Source of the DNA: Oxobacter pfennigii
GTDB taxonomy: Bacteria > Bacillota > Clostridia > Clostridiales > Oxobacteraceae
Length of the DNA stretch: 64,000 nt
Direction of reading: 5' to 3'
Assembly: GCF_001317355.1 (NCBI RefSeq)
Contig: NZ_LKET01000032.1
Span: forward strand, 186,001-250,000
This document shows, piece by piece, positions 52,706 to 63,770 of the stretch (its first letter is position 1; each line of letters opens with the position of its first letter). The position numbers and the translations under genes are program-made. Below the pieces are notes generated by a model that saw only the letters and a list, made by a program, of their open reading frames with translations, was not told the DNA's origin and made no database searches.

Positions 52706-54010
52706 TTATAATAATATTTCACCAGCTGCATATTGACCTTCATTTTTAATAAGCCTGGCTTGCTTTATATCACCTATTATACTATTATTTCCATTTGCTT
52801 TGACATTTATATAATTATGTGTATATCCTTCCAGATATCCCTCCATATTTTTTACATTTTGTTCAAATAGAACCTCTAGCTTTCGCCCAATGAATTTATC
52901 TATGAATTTACGCTCATTGATGCTGTTGAGCTTTAGGAGTATATCGCTTCTTTTTTCTTTAATTTCCGGGCTTATCTGCTCTTTAAATTTTGCTGCAGGA
53001 GTACCTTCCCTTGGCGAATATTTGAATATGTGCATTTTAGAAAGTTCTATATCCTTCAAGAAATTAAAGGTCTTTTCAAATTCCTCTTGACTCTCGCCAG
53101 GAAAGCCCACAATAACATCCGTCGTTATGGATACATCCGAAAATGCTTCCCGTAAATCATACACGATTTTTTTATACTCATCCGTTGTGTAATGGCGGTT
53201 CATTCTTTTTAATGTTTCATCACAGCCGCTCTGCAAGGATAAATGAAAATGCCTGCAAAGTTTATCCATATCATTGAATCTTTTAATTACTTCACCTGTA
53301 AAAAAAGTAGGCTCAACAGAACCAATTCTTATCCTCTCAATTCCATCTATATGCTGAATTTTTTCAATTAAATCAGTTAAGTTTATATCCTTTAAATCTT
53401 TTCCATATGATGCAACATGTATTCCCGACAGTATTATTTCCTTAAAACCAGACTTTGACAGCCTGTTCACCTGCTCTATTACTTTTTGAGGTTCTCTGCT
53501 TCTTATAGGGCCTCTGGCATAGGGAATAAGACAGTATGAACAAAACCTGTTGCAGCCATCCTGAATTTTTAAAAATGCCCTGGTTTTATCCCTGTATTCA
53601 TCTATCTCCAATTCCTCGAACTCTCTAACATTCATTATATTAACTACATGCTTAATGGGAGACCTTCTTATTTTGTATTCATCTATGAGTTCAGCAATCT
53701 TATTTCTATCATTTGTACCCAATACGATATTGACACCGGGTATCTTTAAAACCTCATCGGGAGATACCTGGGAATAACAGCCGGCTACAGCGATTATGGC
53801 TTTATCATTGAGCTTTTTTGCCTTTCTTATCATCTGCCTGGACTTTTTATCCCCAAAACTGGTGACAGTGCAGGTATTTATGACATATATGTCAGCATAG
53901 CTTTCAAAATCAACTATATCATATCCGGCTTTTTTGAAAATATCAGCCATGGCTTGGGTTTCATATTGATTTACCTTGCAGCCCAAGGTTTCAAAAGCTA
54001 CTTTTTCCAT
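52706..54010 (-). CDS. mtaB: tRNA t6A37 methylthiotransferase MtaB
   Basis: 434 aa. Radical-SAM enzyme that adds a methylthio group to t6A37 of tRNA. N-terminal UPF0004 domain with Cys in ETLGCKVNQYE, NTCTVTSFGDKKSRQ and VAGCYSQ; radical-SAM cluster CNRFCSYCLIPYARG near 147; C-terminal TRAM domain. The ATG overlaps the rsmE stop by one base. Confidence 0.95.
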   Translation of the reverse strand: MEKVAFETLGCKVNQYETQAMADIFKKAGYDIVDFESYADIYVINTCTVTSFGDKKSRQMIRKAKKLNDKAIIAVAGCYSQVSPDEVLKIPGVNIVLGTNDRNKIAELIDEYKIRRSPIKHVVNIMNVREFEELEIDEYRDKTRAFLKIQDGCNRFCSYCLIPYARGPIRSREPQKVIEQVNRLSKSGFKEIILSGIHVASYGKDLKDINLTDLIEKIQHIDGIERIRIGSVEPTFFTGEVIKRFNDMDKLCRHFHLSLQSGCDETLKRMNRHYTTDEYKKIVYDLREAFSDVSITTDVIVGFPGESQEEFEKTFNFLKDIELSKMHIFKYSPREGTPAAKFKEQISPEIKEKRSDILLKLNSINERKFIDKFIGRKLEVLFEQNVKNMEGYLEGYTHNYINVKANGNNSIIGDIKQARLIKNEGQYAAGEILL

Positions 54011-54756
54011 TATTCTCCTCCCATATCACCCAATTCATACATCAATATCGCAAGACATGTAAAACCGGCAGTCTCTGTCCTCAATATCCTGGGTCCTAAA
54101 GTCACGGTTACAATACCTGCTTCATTGGCCTTTATAACTTCCTTATCGGAAAATCCCCCCTCAGGTCCGATAATTACAGCAATATCCTTACATGCTTTTT
54201 CATCATTTAAAATATGCTTTAAGCCCAATTTATCTTCCCTTTCATAGGGCATTATAGCCATATCGTAATCCTTGATATCATTCAATACATCGTCAAAGTC
54301 CATGGGTTCAAATATATGAGGAATGCGGCCCCGGCAGCTTTGCTTTGCTGCCTCTTCGGCAATTCTCCTCCATCTTGTAAGTTTGTTGTCATTTTCCTTA
54401 TTATCGAATTTAACAACAGCTCTATCCATGTTCACAGGTGTTATAGAATGGACTCCAAGCTCGGTGCATTTTTGAATTATCAAATCCATTTTTGCAGCCT
54501 TTGGAATGCCTTGATATAGATGAATTTTAATTTCCGCTTCGGTAACATTAGGCCTTTTCTCATTGATTTCACATATTACTTCCTTTTTATCAATTGAAGA
54601 TATGGTGCAGTTATATTCGTAGTCTCTGCCATCGCTTATAACTACGGCATCTCCGGCCCGACAGCGCAGCACCTTCCTTATATGGTCCACATCCTCTCCA
54701 TATAAGGTTATTTTATTTTTACTGATATTTTTTTCGGAGGTAAAAAACCTGTGCAT
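54010..54756 (-). CDS. rsmE: 16S rRNA (uracil1498-N3)-methyltransferase RsmE
   Basis: 248 aa. PUA-like N-terminus (MHRFFTSEKNI, DHIRKVLRCRAGD) and SPOUT domain with the knot motif IIGPEGGFSDKEV and TVTLGPRILRTETAG. Lies one base after prmA and overlaps mtaB. Confidence 0.95.
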   Translation of the reverse strand: MHRFFTSEKNISKNKITLYGEDVDHIRKVLRCRAGDAVVISDGRDYEYNCTISSIDKKEVICEINEKRPNVTEAEIKIHLYQGIPKAAKMDLIIQKCTELGVHSITPVNMDRAVVKFDNKENDNKLTRWRRIAEEAAKQSCRGRIPHIFEPMDFDDVLNDIKDYDMAIMPYEREDKLGLKHILNDEKACKDIAVIIGPEGGFSDKEVIKANEAGIVTVTLGPRILRTETAGFTCLAILMYELGDMGGE

Positions 54757-54757
54757 A

Positions 54758-55711
54758 TTATTTTCTCCTGACGGTTACCCCGTAGGCAACCCACTCACCT
54801 TGTTCTCTTTTTTCAATTATTTCAAAATTATTTTCTTCAAAGGCCAATCTCACATCTTCCGCCCTGTCTTTTATTATACCCGATGATATAAACACACCAC
54901 AATCTTCTAAAAAATCCGGGATTTTGCCGCATATACCGATTATAACGTCTGCAATAATATTGGCTACTATGATATTAGCTTTGCCTTTTACTACATCAAA
55001 AAGATTTCCATGTATTATTTTAACGTTTTCACGGCCGCTTAACTTAACATTTTCCATGGATGACCTTACAGCCACCTCATCTATATCCACGCCTGTTATA
55101 TCAGTTGCTCCCAACTTTGATGAAACAATTGACAATATCCCTGAACCACAGCCTATGTCAAAAACCCTGTCATTTGTTTTTATGTATTTCTCCAGAAGTT
55201 CAATACAGAGCTTTGTAGTTTCATGGGTGCCGGTACCAAATGCCATGCCTGGATCCAATTCAACGATGATGTCGCCTTCCTTTTTATCATAGTTTTCCCA
55301 GCTGGGCTTTATTATTATATGCTCTCCTATTTTGAAGGGCTTGTAATACTCCTTCCAGGCATTTGCCCAGTCCTGCTCCCTGACTTCTCTTACTGTTATT
55401 TCACCTTTTCCTTTGTCAAGCCCGTACTCTTCCAATTTATCAACAGAATTACCAATGGCTTTTAATGTATCTTCTATTGTATCCTTATAAGGGAAATAGC
55501 CCTTTACCTTTGCCTCTCCGTTATCTTTAGGCAGCAGCTTTTCATCTATATAATCCCAATCTCTAGGTGCCGTATTGCTTAAAATCACGTCTCTTGGATC
55601 TTCAATTGACACGCCGGCTGCGCCTTCTTCATAAAAAATTGCAGATACGGCTTCTATGGATTCATAGGACGTTACAACCGTTATCTCAGCCCACTTATCA
55701 TCTTTAAGCAT
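54758..55711 (-). CDS. prmA: Ribosomal protein L11 methyltransferase PrmA
   Basis: 317 aa. N-terminal L11-binding domain, then a Rossmann methyltransferase: DPGMAFGTGTHETT near 168, VFDIGCGSGILSI, NIIADVII. ATG 55711 has GGAGG seven bases upstream; ATG 55717 is too close to that site. Follows dnaJ. Confidence 0.94.
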   Translation of the reverse strand: MLKDDKWAEITVVTSYESIEAVSAIFYEEGAAGVSIEDPRDVILSNTAPRDWDYIDEKLLPKDNGEAKVKGYFPYKDTIEDTLKAIGNSVDKLEEYGLDKGKGEITVREVREQDWANAWKEYYKPFKIGEHIIIKPSWENYDKKEGDIIVELDPGMAFGTGTHETTKLCIELLEKYIKTNDRVFDIGCGSGILSIVSSKLGATDITGVDIDEVAVRSSMENVKLSGRENVKIIHGNLFDVVKGKANIIVANIIADVIIGICGKIPDFLEDCGVFISSGIIKDRAEDVRLAFEENNFEIIEKREQGEWVAYGVTVRRK

Positions 55712-55775
55712 TGCCATTCCTCCATTTATTCAGTACATTACTAATCTCTTCTTTAGTTTGATATTTTTAGTCATG

Positions 55776-55804
55776 AAAATATGCAGGTCCATCCTGCATA
55801 TTTT
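55776..55804 (-). terminator. Terminator at the dnaJ 3' end
   Basis: AAAATATGCAGG / CCTGCATATTTT perfect hairpin that begins within the stop codon; short U-run only. Confidence 0.65.
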
Positions 55805-56927
55805 ACATTCCGAATGCGTCTTTAACTTTATCAAAGAAGGACTTTCTCTGCTCATTTACATCCTCACCGCAAGACTCTGCAAATTGCCTTAAAAGTTCTT
55901 TTTGCTTTTCGTTGAGCTTTTTAGGAACTTCGACGATTACTTTAATTATCTCGTCGCCTCTTCCATACCCTCTTATCTTAGGTATGCCTTTGCTTTTTAT
56001 TCTGAATATGGTACCGCTTTGGGTCCCCTCAGGTATTGTATATTTTATAAGTCCGTCGATGGTGGGTACATCAATTTCTGCACCTAAAGTTGCCTGTGGG
56101 AAAGAAATAGGTATCTCACAGATTACATCATAACCATCTCTTCTGAATATTTTATGTGGCAGTATATTTATATTGACATAAAGATCTCCGTTGCCGCCGC
56201 CTTTTGAGCCCGGTTCGCCTTCTCCCCTTAAGGGCATTGTGTTTCCTGTATCCACTCCTGCTGGAACTTTTATAGTAATCTTTCTGTTTCTCCTTACCTT
56301 TCCGCTTCCATGACAATCAGGACATGCTTCTTTTATAATAGTTCCTTTTCCGCCGCATTTATCGCATGTAGAAACGGTTACGAAGCTTCCGAAGGCAGTC
56401 CGCTTTTGCACCTTAACCTGCCCGGTGCCGTTACATTTATCACATTTTTGGGGGTTAGTACCCGGCTTTGCACCTGACCCGCTGCATTTTTTACATTCTT
56501 CGTTTCTTACAATTTCAATATCCTTTGTTACTCCAAAAGCGGCCTCTTCGAAGGTGAGATTCAAGGTGTACTGAAGGTCGGCACCTCTTTGGGGTCCGTT
56601 AGGTCTCCCGTTTGAAAAACCTCCTCCGAAAAAAGTTTCAAATATATCTTCAAAGCCTCCAAATCCGCCGCCTCCGAAATCAAAACCTCCAAAGCCTCCC
56701 TGACCATTAAAATCCGTAGTGCCGAACTGGTCGTATTGTGCCTTTCTGTCAGCATCTGAAAGAACCTGGTAAGCCTCGTTGATTTCCTTGAATTTTTCCT
56801 CAGCAGCCTTATCTCCGGGATTTTTATCCGGATGATACTGGAGTGCCAATTTTCTGAATGCCTTTTTTATATCGTCTTCGCTTGCATTTTTATCAAGCCC
56901 CAGTACAGCATAGTAGTCCTTTGCCAC
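55803..56927 (-). CDS. dnaJ: Chaperone DnaJ
   Basis: 374 aa. J-domain 1-70 with YHPDKNPG, a Gly/Phe-rich linker (about 72-105), four zinc repeats ([32 protein letters not shown]), then two substrate-binding beta domains. Stimulates DnaK ATPase. Separated from dnaK by a hairpin. Confidence 0.97.
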   Translation of the reverse strand: MAKDYYAVLGLDKNASEDDIKKAFRKLALQYHPDKNPGDKAAEEKFKEINEAYQVLSDADRKAQYDQFGTTDFNGQGGFGGFDFGGGGFGGFEDIFETFFGGGFSNGRPNGPQRGADLQYTLNLTFEEAAFGVTKDIEIVRNEECKKCSGSGAKPGTNPQKCDKCNGTGQVKVQKRTAFGSFVTVSTCDKCGGKGTIIKEACPDCHGSGKVRRNRKITIKVPAGVDTGNTMPLRGEGEPGSKGGGNGDLYVNINILPHKIFRRDGYDVICEIPISFPQATLGAEIDVPTIDGLIKYTIPEGTQSGTIFRIKSKGIPKIRGYGRGDEIIKVIVEVPKKLNEKQKELLRQFAESCGEDVNEQRKSFFDKVKDAFGM

Positions 56928-56960
56928 TATTCCACCACCTTCCTCGCAATTATTTTAGTA

Positions 56961-56993
56961 AAAACCAAAGCCGGTTAACACCGACTTTGGTTT
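56961..56993 (-). terminator. Intercistronic hairpin/attenuator between dnaK and dnaJ
   Basis: Minus-strand stem AAACCAAAG-(T)-CGG / CCG-(G)-CTTTGGTTT followed by UU. Probably lowers dnaJ relative to dnaK or marks an mRNA end. Confidence 0.65.
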
Positions 56994-57000
56994 AAGCTTT

Positions 57001-58842
57001 TTATTTATCACTATCGTCTACTTTGTAGTCAGCATGGATGTCGTCTCCACCGCCGTTGAAGCCTTCGGGGCCGGCTCCCGGGTTAAAACCCTGACCGGGA
57101 TTCCCTCCTTGTTGCTGATAGAGCTTTGAAGAAATATCATAGAAAGATTGAGTGAGTTCCTCCGTTGCTGTTTTGATTCTTTCGATATCGGTGCCGGATA
57201 GCGCATCCTTGACTTTTTGCATCTTTTCTTCAATGGCTGCCTTGTCTGAATCGGATATTTTATCTCCTAATTCTTTCAAGGTCTTCTCAGTCTGATATAC
57301 AATAGAATCACCGTTGTTTCTTACTTCAATCTCTTCTTTTCTTTTCTTATCCTCTTCGGCATGTTTTTCTGCTTCTTTAACGGCATTTTCAATTTCCGAA
57401 TCTGAAAGGTTTGTGGAAGCAGTGATAACTACTTTTTGCTCATTTCCTGTTCCTAAATCCTTTGCCGATACATGTACTATACCATTTGCATCAATATCAA
57501 AGGTTACTTCAATTTGAGGTACTCCCCTTGGTGCAGGCGGAATACCTGTCAGAGTAAACCTTCCTAAAGTCTTGTTATCCCTTGCCATCTGCCTTTCGCC
57601 CTGAAGCACATGTATTTCAACGCTTGTTTGACCGTCTGCAGCAGTCGAGAACACCTGGCTCTTCTTTGTAGGAATAGTTGTATTTCTTTCTATCAATTTT
57701 GTTGATACGCCGCCTAAGGTTTCGATACCTAAAGACAATGGAGTAACGTCCAGCAATAAAATATCCTTTACTTCTCCAGTTAATACCCCCGCTTGAATAC
57801 CGGCGCCTACAGCCACGCATTCATCAGGATTTACTCCCTTTGTCGGTTCCTTTCCGGTAAACTTTTTGACAGCTTCCTGTACTGCTGGTATTCTGGTGGA
57901 ACCTCCTACGAGAACAACTTTATCTATTTTATCTATTGTTAAACCTGCATCCTCAAGAGCTCTTTTCATAGGACCTATTGTCGCTTCAACCAAATCTGCT
58001 GTCAATTCATCGAATTTTGCCCTGGTTAATGTTATGTCTAAATGCTTTGGACCTGTAGCATCTGCTGTTATGAAGGGCAGATTTATGTTGGTGCTCATTA
58101 CTCCTGATAATTCTATCTTTGCTTTTTCTGCTGCTTCCTTAAGACGCTGCAAAGCCATTTTATCGTTTCTTAAATCAATTCCGTTTTCTTTTTTAAATGT
58201 ATCTGCAAGATAATCCATTACCCTCTGGTCGAAGTCATCTCCGCCTAATTTTGTATTACCGTTGGTGGATTTTACTTCAAAAACACCGTCGCCAAGTTCC
58301 AGTATGGAAACGTCAAAAGTACCGCCGCCTAAATCATATACGAATATTTTATGGCTGTTCTCAGTTTTATCAAGACCATAGGCCAATGATGCTGCCGTAG
58401 GTTCGTTTATTATCCTTAAAACCTCAAGGCCGGCTATTTTTCCTGCATCCTTTGTAGCCTGCCTCTGGCTGTCATTAAAATAAGCAGGTACCGTTATAAC
58501 GGCCTGAGTTACAGTTTCGCCTAAGTAAGCTTCTGCGTCGGCTTTCAGCTTTTGAAGAATCATTGCAGAAATTTCCTGGGGAGTATAATCCTTGCCATCT
58601 ATATTTACCTTATAGTTTGTTCCCATCTGTCTCTTAATTGATATAACCGTCCTGTCAGGATTGGTTATAGCCTGACGTTTGGCAACCTGACCTACCATTC
58701 TTTCTCCGGTTTTAGAAAAAGCTACAACCGAGGGAGTAGTCCTTCCTCCTTCAGCGTTAGGAATTACTACCGGCTCTCCGCCTTCCATAACGGCAACACA
58801 TGAATTTGTCGTACCTAAATCGATACCTATTACTTTTCCCAT
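57001..58842 (-). CDS. dnaK: Chaperone DnaK (Hsp70)
   Basis: 613 aa. ATPase domain 1-360 with [14 protein letters not shown], phosphate loop [12 protein letters not shown] and [12 protein letters not shown]; substrate domain with [14 protein letters not shown]; helical lid and a Gly/Asn/Pro-rich tail. Short linker and missing the long insert region, as in Gram-positives. Operon hrcA-grpE-dnaK-dnaJ. Confidence 0.98.
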   Translation of the reverse strand: MGKVIGIDLGTTNSCVAVMEGGEPVVIPNAEGGRTTPSVVAFSKTGERMVGQVAKRQAITNPDRTVISIKRQMGTNYKVNIDGKDYTPQEISAMILQKLKADAEAYLGETVTQAVITVPAYFNDSQRQATKDAGKIAGLEVLRIINEPTAASLAYGLDKTENSHKIFVYDLGGGTFDVSILELGDGVFEVKSTNGNTKLGGDDFDQRVMDYLADTFKKENGIDLRNDKMALQRLKEAAEKAKIELSGVMSTNINLPFITADATGPKHLDITLTRAKFDELTADLVEATIGPMKRALEDAGLTIDKIDKVVLVGGSTRIPAVQEAVKKFTGKEPTKGVNPDECVAVGAGIQAGVLTGEVKDILLLDVTPLSLGIETLGGVSTKLIERNTTIPTKKSQVFSTAADGQTSVEIHVLQGERQMARDNKTLGRFTLTGIPPAPRGVPQIEVTFDIDANGIVHVSAKDLGTGNEQKVVITASTNLSDSEIENAVKEAEKHAEEDKKRKEEIEVRNNGDSIVYQTEKTLKELGDKISDSDKAAIEEKMQKVKDALSGTDIERIKTATEELTQSFYDISSKLYQQQGGNPGQGFNPGAGPEGFNGGGDDIHADYKVDDSDK

Positions 58843-58904
58843 TTTTATTCCTCCTTAAATGCTAACCATTATTATACATCTTTTATTTCATATGTTTAAT
58901 TTTT

Positions 58905-59471
58905 TTAGTTCGCTACTTTTACCATGCTATGTCTTAAAACTTTGTCTTTTATTTTATACCCCTTCTGGAATACTTCAACGACTGTGTTATCACCGAAATT
59001 TTCATCCTCCACATGCATTACAGCGTTATGGATGTTAGGATCAAATTGCTGATTCAGTGCTTCAACCTCTTCTAAACCTTCCTTGCTCAATATATCCTTA
59101 AACTGATTCATTATCATGGTTATGCCCTCTAAAAGGCTTTTGGCATCAATTCCTTCGGAAGATGACTGCATAGCCCTCTCTAAATTATCGATAACCGGCA
59201 GAATTTTTACTATCAAATCACCTGTTATATCCGCGTATAATTGTTCCCGCTCTTTAGATGCCCTTTTTCTGTAATTTTCAAATTCTGCCCTGGCTCTTTG
59301 AGCAAGCTCCATATATTCCTTAACTTCCTTTTCCTTTTTTGCAAGTTCCTCTTTCAATACTTTTATTTCATCCAATGCATTTGTGATGTCCTCATTCATT
59401 ATACTGTCATCATTATTTGTTTGTTCTTTTATATCTTCACCGGATATATTTTCATTATCTTCATTAAACAT
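58905..59471 (-). CDS. grpE: Nucleotide exchange factor GrpE
   Basis: 188 aa. Acidic N-terminus, long coiled-coil (about 30-90) and a C-terminal beta domain (FDPNIHNAVMHVEDENFGDN and KGYKIKDKVLRHSMVKVAN). Releases ADP from DnaK. Preceded by GAGGTGA. Confidence 0.96.
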   Translation of the reverse strand: MFNEDNENISGEDIKEQTNNDDSIMNEDITNALDEIKVLKEELAKKEKEVKEYMELAQRARAEFENYRKRASKEREQLYADITGDLIVKILPVIDNLERAMQSSSEGIDAKSLLEGITMIMNQFKDILSKEGLEEVEALNQQFDPNIHNAVMHVEDENFGDNTVVEVFQKGYKIKDKVLRHSMVKVAN

Positions 59472-59500
59472 TAAATCACCTCAAACATCGATTTGCATTT

Positions 59501-60538
59501 TTATTTGTCGTTGTAATAGCTGGTAAGTGCGTCGTTTAGATAGCTTCTAAAGCATTGCAGTATTGCCAGCACCTTGGAATAATACATCCTGGTGGGTCCT
59601 ATTATACCGATGGAGCCAACCACGTTATCACCTATTTTATAGGTGGTGGTAATCAAACTGCAATCCTTTATCTCAATATGCTCATTTTCATGGCCGATGA
59701 ATATTTTCGTGTTTTCATCTTCGCTGGATAAAAGCTTATAGAGAAAATCCTTTTTATCCAAAACGGATAAAAAAGCTTTTGCTTTGTCTATAGCATTATA
59801 TTCAGGATAATTAAATATATTTGAACTTCCTTCAAGGTATATGTCGCCATCATCTATTATATTTAAGCTCTCGCATAAAATAGGTATAATTTCGTTGAAT
59901 ATCTCATTATATCCTACCACGTTCCTTTGAACATCGGAAATGATATTTAAATTTATTTCTTCGATAGTCAATCCCTTAAGTTTATCATTTAAAATATTGT
60001 TTATTGTGGCAAGCTTTTCTGATGTAATGGGCTGTGAAAGCTTCACCATTGAATTTTTTACCGTACCGAAATTTGTAACCACAATAACCACTACATTCAT
60101 GCTGTCAACGGCTATGAGCTGTATGTGCTTGACAGAGCTTTTCTTAGCCTGTGGAGATGTTACAAGGGTAGTATAATTGGTCAAAATCGATAAAACCTTT
60201 GATGTTTCTTTTATAATCTTGTCTATTTCACCTAAGGCAGCCTTATAAATGCTGTTCTGGATTAAATCTATCTCCTCTTTGGTTAATTTCTGGGCGTTCA
60301 TCAGATGATCCACATAAACTCTGTAACCTTTATCTGATGGAATCCTGCCTGCTGAGGTATGAGGTTGTTCAAGGTAGCCCATGTCCTCTAAGTCGGCCAT
60401 TTCATTTCTTATTGTAGCTGAACTTATACCCAGGCCGTACCTTTTGGCAATTGTCCTGGAACCAACAGGTTCGGCTGTTGTTATATAATCACTTATCAGT
60501 ACCTTGAGAACTTGCCTTTTCCTTTCATCTAAATCCAT
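59501..60538 (-). CDS. hrcA: Heat-inducible transcription repressor HrcA
   Basis: 345 aa. Winged helix with YGLGISSATIRNEMADLEDMGYLEQPHTSAGRIPS, GAF-like middle and C-terminal dimerisation part. Binds CIRCE. ATG 60538 lies seven bases after GAGG; a TTG one codon earlier is possible. First gene of its operon. Confidence 0.96.
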   Translation of the reverse strand: MDLDERKRQVLKVLISDYITTAEPVGSRTIAKRYGLGISSATIRNEMADLEDMGYLEQPHTSAGRIPSDKGYRVYVDHLMNAQKLTKEEIDLIQNSIYKAALGEIDKIIKETSKVLSILTNYTTLVTSPQAKKSSVKHIQLIAVDSMNVVVIVVTNFGTVKNSMVKLSQPITSEKLATINNILNDKLKGLTIEEINLNIISDVQRNVVGYNEIFNEIIPILCESLNIIDDGDIYLEGSSNIFNYPEYNAIDKAKAFLSVLDKKDFLYKLLSSEDENTKIFIGHENEHIEIKDCSLITTTYKIGDNVVGSIGIIGPTRMYYSKVLAILQCFRSYLNDALTSYYNDK

Positions 60539-60553
60539 CAAATCACCTCTTTG

Positions 60554-60580
60554 TTAGCACTCTAAAGCGTTGAGTGCTAA
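60554..60580 (-). promoter_or_regulatory. CIRCE operator
   Basis: TTAGCACTC-N9-GAGTGCTAA, a perfect 9-base inverted repeat, between the promoter and hrcA. Binding site of HrcA in heat-shock control. Confidence 0.98.
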
Positions 60581-60593
60581 AGATTACGATTTT

Positions 60594-60622
60594 AAAATAA
60601 CACTACACACTTATTTTGTCAA
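60594..60622 (-). promoter_or_regulatory. Sigma-A promoter of the hrcA-grpE-dnaK-dnaJ operon
   Basis: Minus strand TTGACA (60617-60622), 17 bases, TATTTT (60594-60599), immediately upstream of CIRCE. Confidence 0.85.
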
Positions 60623-60629
60623 GACTTTA

Positions 60630-61763
60630 TTAAATAAATTCAACAAAGACCTGATTGGATACATCCCTGCCAAACTCAGTGAGACTTATTTTCCTGCCTT
60701 CCTCTTTGAGAAGCCCTGAATTGATGAGTTTTTTTATCTTGTCTCCATATACCTTTTTCATGTCCTGCTTAAATCTTTCATGAAATTCATCGTAACTTAC
60801 ACCCTCATTCATCCTCAACCCCATGAACATGAATTCCTGTACCCTGTCTCTCAAAGTCAGCTCATTATATTCAAAACGCGGAGAATGCCCCTCATTTATT
60901 TTTTTAATGTATTCTTCGGGTTTTAATATGTTGCTAAACCTTGTTCCATTAATAAAAGAATGGGCTCCGGCACCTAAACCTAAATATTCATTGCATTTCC
61001 AATATATGATATTATGCCTGGACTCAAAATCAGGCAGAGAAAAATTTGATATTTCATATTGCTCATATCCTGCAGACTTTAATTTTGAAATGGCCAGGTG
61101 GTACATATTCCTGTCGTTATCCTCATCAGTCTCCTTTATGTGACCCTTTTTATAATCTTCATAAAGGGCGGTGCCTTCTTCTATAATAAGGCTGTAGCAG
61201 GATACATGCTCCGGTTTTAATTTTATTGCTTCATTTAACGTATTTAAAAAGCTATCCATGCTCTGGCCGGGAATTGCAAACATCAAATCCATATTAATAT
61301 TATCAAAACCCAGCCCTCTTGCCAGATTGTAATTATGTATAAAATCTCCTGACTTATGGATTCTTCCTATTTTTTTCAACAAAGAATCATCAAAGGATTG
61401 AAGTCCCATGCTTAGCCTGTTTATTCCGTTTCTTTTCATTAACTTAAGCTTATCTTCACTTAACGTTCCGGGATTAGCTTCTAAGGTATACTCAATATCA
61501 GCGCTTACAAACTGCTTCAAGTATGATAACAGCATTTTTAAAGAATCCAAATTTAAATAGGTGGGCGTACCCCCACCTATATATATTGATTTTATATCAT
61601 ACTGCTTTATTAATGGAAGGTTTTTTTCTGTTTCTTCTATAAGGCATTTTATATACTCATTTTGTATGCTTTCTTTGCCGCTGTAAGAATTAAAATCACA
61701 GTAATAGCATTTTGACTTGCAGAAGGGAATGTGTATATAAAGTCCCAGTTCCTTCACATTCAA
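60630..61763 (-). CDS. hemW: Heme chaperone HemW (radical SAM, HemN-like)
   Basis: 377 aa. Radical-SAM motif IPFCKSKCYYCDFNS at 14-28, with the additional Cys-Phe aromatic typical of HemW, GGGTPTYL near 67 and GLQSFDDSLLKKIGR. HemW binds heme and is not a coproporphyrinogen oxidase. Six bases after lepA. Confidence 0.93.
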   Translation of the reverse strand: MNVKELGLYIHIPFCKSKCYYCDFNSYSGKESIQNEYIKCLIEETEKNLPLIKQYDIKSIYIGGGTPTYLNLDSLKMLLSYLKQFVSADIEYTLEANPGTLSEDKLKLMKRNGINRLSMGLQSFDDSLLKKIGRIHKSGDFIHNYNLARGLGFDNINMDLMFAIPGQSMDSFLNTLNEAIKLKPEHVSCYSLIIEEGTALYEDYKKGHIKETDEDNDRNMYHLAISKLKSAGYEQYEISNFSLPDFESRHNIIYWKCNEYLGLGAGAHSFINGTRFSNILKPEEYIKKINEGHSPRFEYNELTLRDRVQEFMFMGLRMNEGVSYDEFHERFKQDMKKVYGDKIKKLINSGLLKEEGRKISLTEFGRDVSNQVFVEFI

Positions 61764-61769
61764 CCCCTC

Positions 61770-63572
61770 CTAGTCGATTTTTAAAATGGACATAAAAGCT
61801 TCCTGGGGAACTTCAACGGAGCCTACCTGTCTCATTCTCTTTTTCCCTTCCTTCTGTTTTTCCAAAAGCTTTTTCTTCCTTGTTATGTCACCGCCATAGC
61901 ATTTGGCCAATACGTCTTTTCTTAATGCCTTAACCGTCTCCCTGGCTATTATTTTCGATCCTACGGCAGCCTGTATCGGTATTTCAAACATTTGCCTTGG
62001 AATGGCTTCCTTTAATTTTTCTGCAATGCCACGGCCTCTGTCATATGCCCTCTCGTTAGGTACAATCATAGACAGTGCATCCACCTGTTCGCCGTTTAAA
62101 AGTATATCAAGCTTTACAAGCTCCGACCTTTTATAACCCATTAGCTCGTAATCCAAGGATGCATACCCCTTGGTTCTTGATTTCAAAGCATCAAAAAAAT
62201 CATATATTATTTCATTAAGGGGCATTTCATAATGAAGCATAACCCTTTTTTGCTCGATATACTGCATATCTTTAAAAGTACCCCTTCTGTTCTGGCACAA
62301 GTCCATTATGGGTCCTGTATAATCGGAAGGAGTTATTATGGTTGCCTTTACAATGGGTTCCTCCATATAGTCTATCTCAGAAGCTGCCGGCAGGTTTGTA
62401 GGATTTGTTATATCAAAAACAGTGCCGTCTGTTTTATTAACCTTATAAATAACACTTGGAGCTGTAGTGATCAAATCAAGGTTATATTCCCTCTCCAGTC
62501 TTTCCTGAATAATCTCCATATGGAGAAGTCCTAAAAAGCCGCATCTGAAACCAAATCCCAATGCCACCGATGTTTCGGGCTCAAAGGACAGGGCAGCATC
62601 ATTTAACTGAAGTTTTTCTAATGCATCTTTAAGCTCATTGTATTTGGCACCATCGGCAGGGTAAATACCGCAAAATACCATTGAAATGGCCGGCCTGTAT
62701 CCCGGAAGGGGTTCTTTTGTAGGGTTTAAAGCCCCTGTTATTGTGTCTCCTACTCTGGTATCCCTTACGTTTTTCATACTGGCAGCAATGTAGCCAACTT
62801 CACCTGCATATAATTCATCAATTGGTACCATACTAGGTCTGAAAATACCCACTTCCACTACTTCAAATTCCTTGCCAGTTGCCATCATTTTTATTTTCAT
62901 TCCATTTTTAATGATTCCTTCTTTCACCCTTACATGGGCAATAACACCTTTGTAATTATCATAATAGCTGTCAAATACCAATGCTTTTAAGGAAGCATCC
63001 ACATCGCCCACAGGCGGCGGTATTTTGTCCACTATATCTCTTAAAACATCTTCTATCCCCACACCTTGTTTTGCAGATATCAAAGGTGCGTTTTCGGCTT
63101 CCAAACCTATTATATCTTCAATTTCTTTTTTAACTAAATCGGGTTCGGCACTTGGAAGGTCGATTTTATTTATTACAGGAACGATTTCAAGGTCATGGTC
63201 CAATGCCAGGTAGCAGTTGGCCAAGGTCTGTGCCTGTATCCCCTGGGTGGCATCGATTATAAGCACCGCCCCTTCACATGCAGCAAGACTTCTTGATACT
63301 TCATAATTAAAATCCACATGTCCCGGAGTATCTATAAGATTCAATATATACTCTTCTCCGTCGGTATGCTTATATACAAGTCTGGCTGCCTGGGCTTTTA
63401 TAGTTATGCCCCTTTCTCTCTCTAAATCCATATTATCAAGAATCTGCTCGTCCATTTCTCTTTCTGTCAAAGTACCCGTCTTTTCTATCAACCTATCGGC
63501 TAATGTTGACTTTCCATGGTCTATATGGGCAACTATACAAAAATTTCTGATTCTTTTCTGCCTATCACCAGC
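61770..63572 (-). CDS. lepA: Elongation factor 4 (LepA)
   Basis: 600 aa. GTPase domain with [23 protein letters not shown] and [11 protein letters not shown]-like domains II, III and V, and the C-terminal LepA domain ([15 protein letters not shown]). Ribosome back-translocase-type factor. ATG 63572 has GAGGAGG six bases upstream; the frame also begins at TTG 63590. Follows spoIIP by a terminator and ~180 bases. Confidence 0.97.
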   Translation of the reverse strand, partial: AGDRQKRIRNFCIVAHIDHGKSTLADRLIEKTGTLTEREMDEQILDNMDLERERGITIKAQAARLVYKHTDGEEYILNLIDTPGHVDFNYEVSRSLAACEGAVLIIDATQGIQAQTLANCYLALDHDLEIVPVINKIDLPSAEPDLVKKEIEDIIGLEAENAPLISAKQGVGIEDVLRDIVDKIPPPVGDVDASLKALVFDSYYDNYKGVIAHVRVKEGIIKNGMKIKMMATGKEFEVVEVGIFRPSMVPIDELYAGEVGYIAASMKNVRDTRVGDTITGALNPTKEPLPGYRPAISMVFCGIYPADGAKYNELKDALEKLQLNDAALSFEPETSVALGFGFRCGFLGLLHMEIIQERLEREYNLDLITTAPSVIYKVNKTDGTVFDITNPTNLPAASEIDYMEEPIVKATIITPSDYTGPIMDLCQNRRGTFKDMQYIEQKRVMLHYEMPLNEIIYDFFDALKSRTKGYASLDYELMGYKRSELVKLDILLNGEQVDALSMIVPNERAYDRGRGIAEKLKEAIPRQMFEIPIQAAVGSKIIARETVKALRKDVLAKCYGGDITRKKKLLEKQKEGKKRMRQVGSVEVPQEAFMSILKID

Positions 63573-63708
63573 CATTAATATCCTCCTCAAAACTTGAGTG
63601 TGTTTTAGTAAATTTTCACATCATTCTTTACAAAATCTTATTAAATTATAATCAACTGGAATAATCAGTGTCAATACAGTGCTTAATTACATATTAAAAT
63701 AAGAATAA

Positions 63709-63747
63709 TAAAAAATACACTCCTTATTATAAGGATGTGTATTTTTT
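63709..63747 (-). terminator. Terminator after spoIIP
   Basis: Perfect-arm hairpin AAAAAATACAC / GTGTATTTTTT enclosing CCTTAT/ATAAGG with a U-run. Confidence 0.88.
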
Positions 63748-63770
63748 ATTATTCTATTCAATTTAAATAT

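Noticed and set aside
60630-61763. Oxygen-independent coproporphyrinogen oxidase HemN
   Set aside because: Location beside lepA/hrcA and the cysteine pattern fit HemW, the heme chaperone.
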